From Cordilura impudica (lineage: Eukaryota; Arthropoda; Insecta; Diptera; Scathophagidae), in assembly GCA_963682025.1 (NCBI GenBank), contig OY821519.1, positions 3,661,001 to 3,725,000 on the forward strand: 64,000 nt of DNA, read 5' to 3'. Positions 12,067-22,600 of this stretch are shown here, in pieces. Position 1 is the first letter of the stretch. The number at the start of each line of letters is the position of its first letter. The notes below the pieces were generated by a model. The model was not told the origin of the DNA and made no database searches. It saw nothing but the letters and a program-made list of their open reading frames with translations. The position numbers and the translations under genes are program-made.

Positions 12067-12159
12067 ACTAGTAATTATAGATTTTTTATGGCACTTTTTT
12101 AAAATTAAACAGAAAGCGTCATTTATGTATCACTTATGGCAAGCAACTGCAGGAGCTCT
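12067..12159. repeat. 93-bp duplicated segment, copy A
   Basis: CTAGTAATTATAGATTTTTT through ACAGAAAGCGTCATTTATG to CAACTGCAG closely matches 14405-14498 in the same orientation. Both copies are followed, at different distances, by the small palindromic element at 13424 or 14611, so they look like two copies of a longer unit with copy A interrupted. Confidence 0.6.
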
Positions 12160-12170
12160 GCTAATATAAA

Positions 12171-12641
12171 AATATTTATTATTATTTATTTTAATCGGTT
12201 AATTTTTAATTTGTCGTTTTTTATTTTTCATTTTTTAGTTTTTATTTTTCATTTACTATTTTTTCATTTTTCGTTTTTCATTTTTAATTTTTCATTTGTT
12301 ATTTTGCTTTTTTCATTTTTTAATTTTCATTTTTAATTTTTATTTTTCATTTTTAATTTTTCATTTTTTATTTTTCATTTTTTATTTTTCATTTTAAATT
12401 TTTCATTTATAATTTTTCGTTTTTCATTTTCCATTTTTTATTTTTCATTTTTTATTTTTTATTTTTAATTTTTTATTTTTCGCTTTTAATTTTTTTTTAA
12501 ATTTTTTATTTTTCATTTTTCAATTTTTATTTTTCACTTCTTATTTTCCATTTTTAATTTTTTATTTTTCATTTTTAATTTTTAATTTTTCATTTTTAAT
12601 TTTTTATTTTTCATTCTTCGTTTTTCGTTTTTCATTTTTAA
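12171..12641 (+). repeat. TTTTTCATTTTTAA minisatellite
   Basis: About 470 bp of irregular units of TTTTTCATTTTT and TTTTTAATTTTT. HINE copy 2 inserts at its right part and the same tract resumes at 13365-13392. The complementary tract (GAAAAATGAAAAAT) occurs at 56405-56605. Confidence 0.75.
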
Positions 12642-13364
12642 TTTTTATACCCTATACCTCTATGTGGTTTGGGTATAATGACTTTGTGCTGCTGTTTGTA
12701 ACTACCAAAAATATTTGACCTAGACCCATCTTTTATTATACCGATCAGAATCACTTTCTGAGTCGATTTAGCAATGTCCGCCTGTCCGTCCGTCCGTCTG
12801 TGTGTCCATGTAAAGCTTGTAATCAAACTACAGGTCGCAAATATGAATATATTTTGATGAAATTAGGTATATAAGCTTTCATCGGCCATAGGATGAACGC
12901 TATTGAAATTGGTGGAATTCGGTCCATGTTCAGACCTGGTCCCCATACATGTGTTTACTATATTATATCCACAAATCAGTAGTCCAAAATAATCCCTATA
13001 GGACAATTCTTAGTTATAGGCCCCATAGAGAGCTGCTTCCCGATCTTCACTTAAATCTATCAAGAAACAAAAAAATTGCACAGATTTTTCTCAAATATGG
13101 TTTGTATTTATTTTTTCAAAATATAAGTGACCTTACCAAATATGGTCACGATCGGTCCATATTTCGATCTGGTCCGCCTATAAAAATAACATACGATATG
13201 AACTTTTTCATATCTGCAGCCAAAAAAATTAATAACAATGCCACTCAAATCTGGTTTCTGCTTATTTTCTATATCGAATTAGTTGGACCGAAAAGATACG
13301 GTAGCTAAACCATGGTATAGGGTATGGTATAGTCGGTCTAGACCGACTATAATTTTTTACTTGT
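12642..13364 (+). mobile_element. DINE-1/Helentron-like element, family HINE, copy 2
   Basis: Complete: starts TTTTTATACCCTATACC, has a GTCCGTCCGTCTG core near 12776-12799, a right subterminal inverted repeat GGTATAGGGTAT, the 22-bp palindrome, and ends AATTTTTTACTTGTTA. It lies inside the T-rich minisatellite. Confidence 0.8.
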
Positions 13365-13423
13365 TATTTTTAATTTTTAATTTTTCATTTTCAAAGAGGT
13401 TATTACAAACATATCATAATTTT

Positions 13424-13492
13424 TTCACCAATACAATCATAAGTCACACCGATTTTGTCTTCCGGTTCTCTGTTTTTTGATTGTATTGAGAA
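13424..13492. repeat. small palindromic element, copy 1
   Basis: Arms TTCACCAATACAATCA and TGATTGTATTGAGAA are inverted about a short centre. The left half (through CATAAGTCACACCGATTTTG) is shared with copy 2 at 14611-14707. Confidence 0.55.
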
Positions 13493-13530
13493 ATTGGTAA
13501 AATTTTTAAAATACGTGAAATTTTATTTAT

Positions 13531-14210
13531 GGGGGATTTCATGTCAAGTGCACCAACTTTTGAAACCGATGTCTTCCGATTTTTTCCTGAGGTTAACATA
13601 TTCTGAGTATTACAGTATCGAGGGTATAAAATTTTAGTTAGGTATGTTATATACCTTCGGAAAGTTTAGTTTGTCTAGTTTCTCAGTATAAGTTTTATTT
13701 GTAAGGTTTTAGACACAAATAGGAAAAAAATCAAAATAGTGCATTTGTGAAAAATTGAAAAACCGTTGTCTTGAGTTACAAAACATTTATTTTGATAGAT
13801 ATCCCACTCCCATCCCACTAAGCGACCAAAAAGCTCTTAAAGGAAAAATCCTAAGCTTTCTTATGAAAAAATAAAAAAAAAGACAAAAAATGCTTTAATT
13901 TAACAAAAAAAAGTCTACAATTTTTTTTTTTTTTTAAGTATTTTTTTCCGAAATATTGAAGAAATAGCTATCTAAACTCTTTGGGAGAAAATTTTCTAAG
14001 AACAATAGGTAATAAGTTACATGGATGAGAAAAACACCTGTTTGGCCAAAATGTCAAATTTTGATCCCCTCTAACTCAGAGAGATCTGGACCGATCTTGT
14101 TGAAAAATTGTGTCTAAACTACTATTCAATAGGACTAACCTTGGTGCAAATTTCATCCCGATCGCAAGACATCGGTTTCAAAAGTTGGTGCACTTGACAT
14201 GAAATCCCCC
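13531..14210. mobile_element. MITE with 45-bp perfect terminal inverted repeats and 8-bp target duplication
   Basis: The left end GGGGGATTTCATGTCAAGTG (13531) and its exact inverse at 14210 match for 45 bases and 49 of 50. TTATTTAT flanks both sides (13523-13530, 14211-14218), an 8-bp duplication as in hAT or P elements. The 590-bp interior has no transposase. Confidence 0.82.
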
Positions 14211-14404
14211 TTATTTATTTATTTTTTTTTTTTTTTTGTTTTTGTAGGGCTTAAGGTATACTAAACTTTTATAGTGCTCCAAGTAGAATTTCTTATATTC
14301 TATTGCATAAAATTCCAAATGCTTTCGCGTAATTTCTGCTCGTCTTTACCTTATCGAATACATAAAAATCATGTGAGTTCGATCACAGGGGAGATGTGTA
14401 AACA

Positions 14405-14498
14405 TCTAGTAATTAAAGATTTTTTATGTCACTTTTTTAAAATCAAACAGAAAGCGTCATCTATGTATCACTTATATCAAACAACTGCAGAGACCCTG
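14405..14498. repeat. 94-bp duplicated segment, copy B
   Basis: Partner of 12067-12159 (shared AACAGAAAGCGTCAT and TATGTATCACTTAT). Here it is followed directly by the region leading to the second palindromic element. Confidence 0.6.
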
Positions 14499-14610
14499 GT
14501 TATACTTGTGGGGTTGTTGAATTATTTATATGTTATACATTTATATTGTGAATTTTTTGTTTATGCAAAGGGTTGTTGAATTAGCTGAAACAATTTTATA
14601 TCATAATTTT

Positions 14611-14707
14611 TTCACCAATACAATCATAAGTCACACCGATTTGTCTTACGATTACAGCGTAACATGTGAGCTCACATGTTACGCTGTTATTGTGATTGTA
14701 TTGTGAA
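14611..14707. repeat. small palindromic element, copy 2, with 34-bp perfect central palindrome
   Basis: Outer arms TTCACCAATACAATCA and TGATTGTATTGTGAA enclose a perfect palindrome at 14654-14687. Its half is ACAGCGTAACATGTGAG, centred on GAGCTC. Copy 1 at 13424 lacks this centre. Confidence 0.65.
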
Positions 14708-14789
14708 ATAGGAATTTACCCCCTGCTCGTATAGATGTTTACACATCAAAAACATAAAATTGACTCGCTTATGTATGCGGTAATTTGGC

Positions 14790-15036
14790 TCCTGGTTAAT
14801 ATACGTTTTTGCGAAAAATACGTGATTTTATTCAAATATGATCATGATCGTTCCTTTTTTAACCTAGCCCGTATATAAAAATACCATCCGATATAAACTT
14901 TTTAATTTGTGCGGCCATAACCCGCATACGCTTATGCTTATTTTCCTTGTCAAATTAGTTGGACTTAAGACCCTTTCTCTAAACTCTAGGGTATCGGATA
15001 GTCACTCCTGGCCGACTATAATTTTCATACTTGTTT
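14790..15036 (+). mobile_element. DINE-1/Helentron-like element, HINE copy 3, 5'-truncated
   Basis: Only the right third is left: CATCCGATATAAACTTTTT, a TTAGTTGGACTTAAGA line, a damaged palindrome (GATAGTC...CCGACTATAA) and TTTTCATACTTGTTTA. Its divergence marks it as old. Confidence 0.6.
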
Positions 15037-16655
15037 ATTATCAATTTGACAAAAAATAATATTTCAACAATTGTAAAGCAGCATACTTTTTTATTTGTTA
15101 AAATTTTGTTTCTTAATTTTTTAAATATGTATTCAAATAAAATTAGAAAAAAATTATGTAAATAAAAAATGGCTCATTAAAATTGTTTAAGTACTTATCG
15201 GTTCTTTTACGGTCGTTATAACCATATTGGTCTGTTCAGCAACAACAACAACAAGGAATTATAAATACTAACACACGCTTACTGAACTCAAAGAAGTGGT
15301 CAAAGCTGGTACCATATCTTATAACCCAAAAAAAAAAAATTATATATATGTACATACATACATATGTATAAAATAACAATGATAAATGAAATGAACAAAA
15401 TTAAGAATATACGAGTAATAAAAAAACAAGATATGTAGGTGATGAGATCATAACTTTTATTTATTTATTGAATAGTTAAAAGTACACATTTGAAATACGG
15501 GTTAATTTTTTATTATTCCTTGATCCATTTGTTATTTTCGAAACGTTTTGACATTATTACTTACATAGAATGATTTGCCATTCCTAAAGTAAATCATTTT
15601 TGCCAACGTATGTACGTGTGATTTATTTCCTCGTTCTGTTTAGATATAGAAATTTCTATTTTGAATATTAGTTTTAATATCTACATAATTTTATTGCATA
15701 TTGTAATTCTCAATTTGATCATGTTACCATAAATGAAATCCATATTAAATTACACATGATTCGTCCATAACGACGCATTTTCACAGATTTCTGTTATGGT
15801 CACACACATTATTTTATATGATAACAACGATCGGTCGAATACAGAACTTCGAAAGAATTCATTATTTAAAATATTTTTGCAATAAAATTTTAAAAATTTA
15901 TTCTCTAAACTATTGGAAATTAATGCATGTCGTAGCTAGGGTCAAATTTTGTCTGATCCCAGCAATATACAATAAGTTAGTGACTTTTAGAACTTCCATT
16001 GTAGTTAATTTGAAATAAACGCTGCTTTGTCATGATTGTGTTTGGCAGCTAGTCAGAGCATACAACCTCGTTAATTTTTGTAAAAATTTAAAAAAAAAAA
16101 GAATTTCGAGTGCTCATAAAACATTATTTTTTGCCAAAATAAAAACTATCACTCAAACTAAGGAAACGCTTGATTAGTATTATGTGAACTCTACACCATC
16201 AATTTTAAGGGTAAAGAAACTGGTTTACTGAGTTTCGTTGTGGTCGCAAAAGCATTACTTCTGGATGGCTAATATTATACCCGAAAGTTTGCGTTATGGT
16301 GTTAGCCGATGGGAGAGGGAAAAGACACGTTGTTTTAGATGAACCCGTAGGCTATTTTATAGCTCTGTGATTTAGATTTTAAATGATCAGCTGAATGTTA
16401 TAAAGATTTTCATAGTCGTGTAACAACTCCAAGGAAGTGTTTAGCTTTTTATAACGATGGATTAAGCATGGATCTATACAACACAGTAGTATAAATATGG
16501 GGTTCATTGGCCGAAATTCATATTTTAAGGACCTTCGGAAGGGACAGCGAAATTGAGAAAAATGTGTTGAGCTAGAATTACTGTCTTTTATTCAAACATT
16601 CATGGATTTATAAACTGAGACCGATGAACATTGAGTGATAAAATATTAATAAATA
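15037..16655. other. AT-rich intergenic DNA, no gene seen
   Basis: No recognised element. A CAACAACAACAAC run lies near 15241 and the 66-residue ORF at 15818 has no features. 16200-16560 is less AT-rich but broken in all frames. Confidence 0.4.
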
Positions 16656-16981
16656 CCAGCAGATTCCAGCGCTCGAAATTCGAGTGCAATTTCTAGGCAG
16701 CTTCATTTATAAACTTAGCCAATTCACAAACCAACACTTTTATGGTTTATTATTATTGTGAATGAAAATAACAAACTCATTAACAAACACATTAACAAAT
16801 TTAATAAAACACACATAGCATATGTATAATTTTATGTGTGTGTTAGTAGCAACTTTAAGGAAAAAATTTAAAAATCTGTAAATCTGGTGAACAGCTAAAA
16901 AGAATTACATTTCGAATAATATACGTTTGGTCAAAATCGGGATAAAACGGTAGAACAAAACCTAGCCTATTAATATTATAG
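16656..16981 (-). mobile_element. non-autonomous Helitron, family Hel, copy 4 (damaged ends)
   Basis: Body and hairpin (GCTCGAAATTCGAG) match the family, but the terminal CTAG is CCAG, part of the 5' block is deleted, and the TATAGA end reads TATAGT. Confidence 0.68.
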
Positions 16982-17256
16982 TTAATTAACACGTTGTTGT
17001 TATGTAAAGTTGATCTCTTGTTCTGATCTCTCTTGTTTTGTTCGGTTCGAGTTCATGTATAAGAAGCACTACATAGGCTGGCTAATTTTGAACAACAAAA
17101 CTTATTCATCGCCAGCATCCTTCTGCCTAAAAAAAACAAGATAATTGTTTTATTTTCCTTATATGAAAATTCGTACGAAGCTTAGTTTTTTTTTCAATTT
17201 AGCTTTCTCTACATTAGCATATATGTAAGTCTTGTAGTCTTATACTTGTAGTCTTA

Positions 17257-17578
17257 TGCCCGTTTTCTCAATAGGCGATTATCTTTTATCCCAACGAGAA
17301 ACTGCCGATTAAAGAAATTTGGTTTTCTCAATGTCTGGTTTGCTTCTATTTTGTCGCAAAGCTAACCGGCACTCATCTGCCAATTATTTATTTATCGTGC
17401 AGATAAATTATTCTCCCAACTTTCAAATCAATTTTGAGAGGCATTGCCAACTGAAAATAATTCTCCCGACTTTCATACGTATTTTGAGAGGCATTGCCAA
17501 CCGGCAGTTTATTGGTCCAATAAATTTTTGTCCTGGTTAATTAACAGGCAGTTTGACGATACATTGAGAAAACCGGCA
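17257..17578. mobile_element. MITE with TTA target duplication (PIF/Harbinger-like)
   Basis: Ends TGCCCGTTTTCTCAAT (17257) and the inverse of TGCCGGTTTTCTCAAT (17578) are flanked by TTA on both sides. Inside is a head-to-tail duplication (about 58 bp) containing TTTTGAGAGGCATTGCCAAC. A 3-bp TTA target suits PIF/Harbinger; no transposase is present. Confidence 0.72.
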
Positions 17579-17689
17579 TTATACTATTTATACTATCGTT
17601 TCAAAATTCGCGGCTATGGGCTAAACTGCTACAAACTCTATTTTTAATACGAGATATTCCGTTAACTCTTAAAAATGTGTTTAGTTAGC

Positions 17690-18520
17690 ATTTTATTTGT
17701 TTCGAGCGATTGCTTTTGATCATAGATGAATAAATTCATCGAAGAAAATAAGCTGATGACAAATTGAAGTCCAATCCAAACCAAGCAATACATTTTATTG
17801 TAGAACATGAAAATGGCTGGAAGTACAGTAGATTATACTCTGGAATGGTATTTTGAAATCTTATCTATATCAAAGAAACAATAACAACAAATGAACCGCG
17901 AAGTAAGAATTTAGAAAACAAGATTGTTCAAGTTATTAACAAAAACAGACATGTGTCCAACGGAGATTTTGCAAAAAAAAAAAAAAAAATAAAAAATATG
18001 CTGAACGAACGTCAGTATGGCTTGAAGATCAAAGGGACCAAAAGTCTAAGAAAAGCAAAAGTAAGTGATAAAAACTAGATCAAGAAAGCTGTATAAATTT
18101 TTGGGAATGAAAAATTGCTGTCTTAAGGATGACGAAACGTGCAATAAAAATAGGATTCATTCAGCATGCTTACTGGTCCTATTGAACTAGAATTACTTCT
18201 AGAGCAGAGAACTTCTATTGCGCTTACAAAGTTTAGCTCACAATATCTTGTCTAACGGAAAAAAGGCATCATCTTCATTTATAACAACGGAAGCTATTAA
18301 TTAATACACAAGTGTACGGAGAAGAGTGCTTAAAGGATAAATTAATTTCTTTAATGCAAATTCACGATCGCTTTCTTTAGCTTCAGCTCATTACGTTGTT
18401 AGTTTAAAAAGAATAAACAGACTGCCAATGATACAAAAAGTTTTGAAATAAAATGGAAGAGTGACTCCAAAGCCATAACAAATAACACTGTCGAAAGCTT
18501 AATGAAGGACATTCGCTGAA
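17690..18520 (+). pseudogene. IS630/Tc1/mariner-superfamily transposase remnant
   Basis: KLYKFLGMKNCCLKDDET is readable at about 18090-18140; its DDE looks like the first catalytic Asp block. NTVESLMKDIR near 18490-18520 resembles the C-terminal end, and NRHVSNGDFAKK near 17945 the N-terminal helix-turn-helix. The middle is out of frame with many stops and a poly-A expansion at 17975-17990. Same family as 5660-6330. Confidence 0.55.
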
Positions 18521-18959
18521 AACAGAGTTGATGCGAAAATATAATTGATATTATTTTTTTGATTAAATATAATTTTATGATTTTATTTTATAAAATTAAA
18601 TAAAAAAAAAATAACATTGTATTTGGTACATAGCTTTTTCCTTATTCGAAGAAAATAATCGTCATATTTGGACTTCTAAAGAATTTGAAAAAATTACAAA
18701 AATCATGATTAAATTCTTAAAAGATCTGGCTTTAGGCCAGTCAAGTTATTTTCATTTTTAATATTTATTACATGCACGTAATGTATATTTACATGTATTT
18801 CACACACTGTCTTGAGTACGAGAGTTTCAGCACTACAAGATTGTGTTTGTTCTCTTCTGAATCTAGATTCGTTTGTAATTTTGCCTTATATTATTGTTGT
18901 ACACAACCAAGTGAACATAACTATTTATTCTCTTTTGTTTTGTGTTTTTTTTTTATATC

Positions 18960-19468
18960 TCATTTCAGTGCTTGGGAATATACAACGAAAATGTATGCAG
19001 AAAGTGAAGAAAGAGTGTTTGGAGTTGGGAGTATTAACGCGATTATGACGACTAACACTACAGTAACTGCTGATAACTGAGTAATTGGCTACGGCAACTA
19101 CTCCGACATCGACGACGACTTGGCTAAAAGGAAATAAAAACTGGCTTCGTTAGTTGATTACCGTCCGCCGTCGTGCGTTGTTTGCAAATCTTTTAAACAC
19201 ATAATTTTCGTGTACGATGTCAAGGTGATGCGCGTGTGCAAGTACGCGATAAAGCTTATAAAAAGAACAGTAGTTTGACAACTATTTTTTCGACATAACC
19301 CCGGAAGAATGATAAATAATAAAATTGTGTAAAGTTCAACACTGCCCACAAACAAAAAAAAAAACAAAAAAAAAAAAAAAAAACTACAAAAAACCTCTAG
19401 TTTTGCAAATATTAATTAAAGTTCTTAAAGTGTATTGTATTGATTTGAGTTCGATTTCGACTAAAACA
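18960..19468 (+). promoter_or_regulatory. ko: probable ko promoter and 5' UTR region
   Basis: This stretch upstream of the first ko ATG is clearly more GC-rich than its surroundings from 19000 to 19320 and holds no recognised repeat. A TTTCAGTGC initiator-like string lies at 18964-18972 and an A-rich tract at 19349-19381. Short ORFs in it look incidental. Assignment rests only on position and composition. Confidence 0.3.
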
Positions 19469-19603
19469 ATGGGTACGAAATCGCCGGGTGGACCTCAACG
19501 TTGCCGCTTAATATTAAAGCAGTGTCTAGCTGTGCAATTATCAAAACCAGGTCATACATTAGACGATTTTTGGATGTACGATTCGGGCTATATGATTTTT
19601 CAG
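19469..19603 (+). CDS. ko: ko coding exon 1 (residues 1-45)
   Basis: The ATG at 19469 opens MGTKSPGGPQRCRLILKQCL. The exon ends CAG|GTATAC in phase 0 after 45 codons. The join to exon 2 gives the conserved STOX run through DSGYMIFQ and NFLSANAQCW, which supports both splice sites. No in-frame upstream ATG was taken because the upstream sequence looks untranslated. The following intron is 4067 bp. Confidence 0.8.
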
Positions 19604-22600
19604 GTATACTACTTATTTAAAACTTTAATGCATTCGTGCTAAAACAAATACATTCGATTCACACTTAATGGCACTGATTAGATAAAAATAAAAAAATTCT
19701 CACACTTTTCAATGCATCGAACAGCAAGATGCGTCATTTTAAAATTTATTAGCAAATTAAACCGGTGTAACGACTATTGATATTGATTTATATTGACACG
19801 AATTTTTAACTTATTTATAAACTCAAACTTTACTAATTATTTGTGATATTAGACTACTGGCCATTAATTTAACGAATTTGTAGATATTTAACACTATAGC
19901 ATATCCAACCGGTAAGTCATCGAAATTTAACTTACACGAGAGATACACGTTTCTATGTACTGTTTGATGTCAGTGCATTAAAGTTTCGGACATAAGGATT
20001 GAAAATAGTAACATAATTGGCCTAAAATTCGTTGAAATAAAAGCCGGAGGCAAACTTTTTCTTTTAATTACACAGTGCAACACATAAAATGCAAATTCGT
20101 TTTCGTGTGTGGTTTTCGAAGTTCTTATCGAAACTAACAAAACCCCATTTGAGTTTTGCTAGTTTAGCTGCTGTTCGGATTTATGGAGAAAAAAGTATAA
20201 AACAAACTAGGCCTCAAAAATTTAATTTTGTTACGTTTGTTGACATATAGTGCCCAAACAAGGAGCGAAAAAATTTATTGACTCCGAAATTTAACTTTGC
20301 ATTACTATTGCTATAGCAACGAAAAAACTAAGAGCATCAACATCACATCATGTTTTTGTTTTGTCTTTTGTTATATTTTATATATATTTCTGGAATTTTC
20401 GATGTAAAATGCAGCTAGAAAATTAATAATCTTTCTCTATTTTAATGTAAATAAAGTTTAAATAATCTAATCCATATTAACAAAGTTTTTATCAAAAATC
20501 TTTTTTTGCCTTATACATACATACGAGTTGTTAATCTCTCCGTGACTGTGCATGACTATTATAAAATTAATCTTTGGTCACAGCAAGTCTATGGACAAAG
20601 TTTCAGATCGATCGGATGAGGAGAAGTGAGGTTTTAATCTCTACGTGACTGTACGTGACTATGGATGACTATGCGTGACTATGTCAAAGTTAATCTTTTT
20701 TCACAGCAAGTCTATCGACCAAGTTTCATATCAATCGGATAAGGGGAAGTGGGTTTTAAATCACTCCTTGACTGTGCGTGACTATGCGTGACTATGCATG
20801 ACTATGTCGAAGTTTTTCTTTCTTTACAGCAATGCTATCGACCAAGTTTCAGATTGATTGTATGAGGGGAAATCCGTTTTAAATCTCTCCGTGATAACTG
20901 TGCGTGACCATGCGGGACTGTGCGTGACTAAGTCAAAGTTAATCTTTTTTCACAGCAAGTGTATGGACCAAGCTTCAGATCGATCGGATGAGGGAAAATG
21001 ACATTTAGATCACTCCGTGACTGTGCATGAATATGCGTGACTGTGCGTGACTACCCCAAAATTGACTGTAATCACAACAAGACTATGGGCCAAGTTTCAG
21101 GTCAATTGGATAAGGGGGAATGGGGTTGCCCCACAACAGACAGACAGACACACAAAGAGTATGAGTTAAAAAAAAAATTAGTTTGTAAAGAAGTTTGTGG
21201 ATGAATACTTTTCGACATTTTATCAATATTGTGCAACTAGATGCAGTTTTTTCGTGTTAGTTTGTTTAAATATTTTTTTTTCTCCTAGTCTATAGCTACA
21301 ATAATGCCGAAGACAGGAAAACCAAATTCCAATTTGTTACCAAGAAAAATTAAGTTTTAACCAAAATATACATGAGGCCATAAAATCTGAACAGCAGCTA
21401 AACTAACAAAACCCAAAACCCATTTGGGATTTTGTTAGTTTCGTTAGCTTCTAATAAAAACCGCACTCGAAAAGGAGTTTGCACTCGACGACTTCAAAAA
21501 TGTTGCTCTGTGTTAGTTTGTTATTGCTTGTAAACAAGAAAAAAATTTAATTTTATTTCAAAATGTTTTAAACTTCATATAAAAAAAAAAACACAACAAA
21601 AACTTAATGCGAGTTCATGGAAGTTTAATATGTTTGTGTATGGAAATTTTATAAGATTATCATAAATAAAATATATTTTGCTAAACATTTCTAGCCAAAA
21701 AGAACAGAGGACTGACTTTTACATAGACCAGATATAAGTTTGAAGTTAAATTAACTCGAATCTATGTTGCCAACAATAATATTGGTGTAAGGACCAATGC
21801 TTCTACGTAATTCACTCCATCATGTAATGGTATGGCTGTAATGGTTTATGCTGAGTCACAAAAATATTTGACCAACCCCATCCCCAGAATTTCTGTTCTA
21901 TAAACCAAAAAAAAAAAAAAAAACAAGTATGAAAATTATAGTCGGTCTAGACCGACTATACGATACTCTATAACATGAGTTTCGGGAAATGGGTCTAAGT
22001 CCCACCATGTCGAGTGAGACCATTAATGTTTACTAGCAGATTCCAGCGCTCGAAATTCGAGTGCAATTTCTAGGCAACTTTATTTTTCAACTTAGCCAAT
22101 TCACAAACCAACACTTTTTTTTTATTGTGAATGAAGAAAACAAACTCATTAACAAACATATTAACAAATTTAATAAACACACACATAGCATATGTATTAA
22201 GTTTATGAATGTGTTAGTAGTAACTTTAAATGCAACTTACTCAAAATAAAGGAAAAAATTTAAAAATCTGTAAATCTGGTATTACATTTCGAATAATATA
22301 CGTTTGGTCAAAATCGGGATAAAACGGTAGAACAAAACATGGGGCACAAGAAAACGCCTAGCCTATTAATATTATAGATATAAAATTAATGTTTATATAA
22401 AATAATCAAAAATCAAATATAAGTGAGATTGCATAATATATGGGGACTAGGACCAAAAATAGTTGAATCGCGACCATATTTTGCGACTTCACTCATATGT
22501 GCCAAACAAACGGCTACTGACTTTAATTTTAGACTACTGATAAATGGGTGTATAATCACAAATAAACCAAATATGACCAACATCAATGTTGATAATCTGG

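Noticed and set aside
18772..19080. 102-codon ORF upstream of ko as a separate gene or ko 5' coding exon
   Set aside because: It ends before the ko ATG, shows no STOX similarity, and overlaps a second frame of similar length; more likely promoter or 5' UTR.
20071..20080. Calling the CACAGTG-ended element a Transib/RAG-type transposon
   Set aside because: Only the heptamer fits; the duplication appears to be 3 bp and no related transposase is visible.
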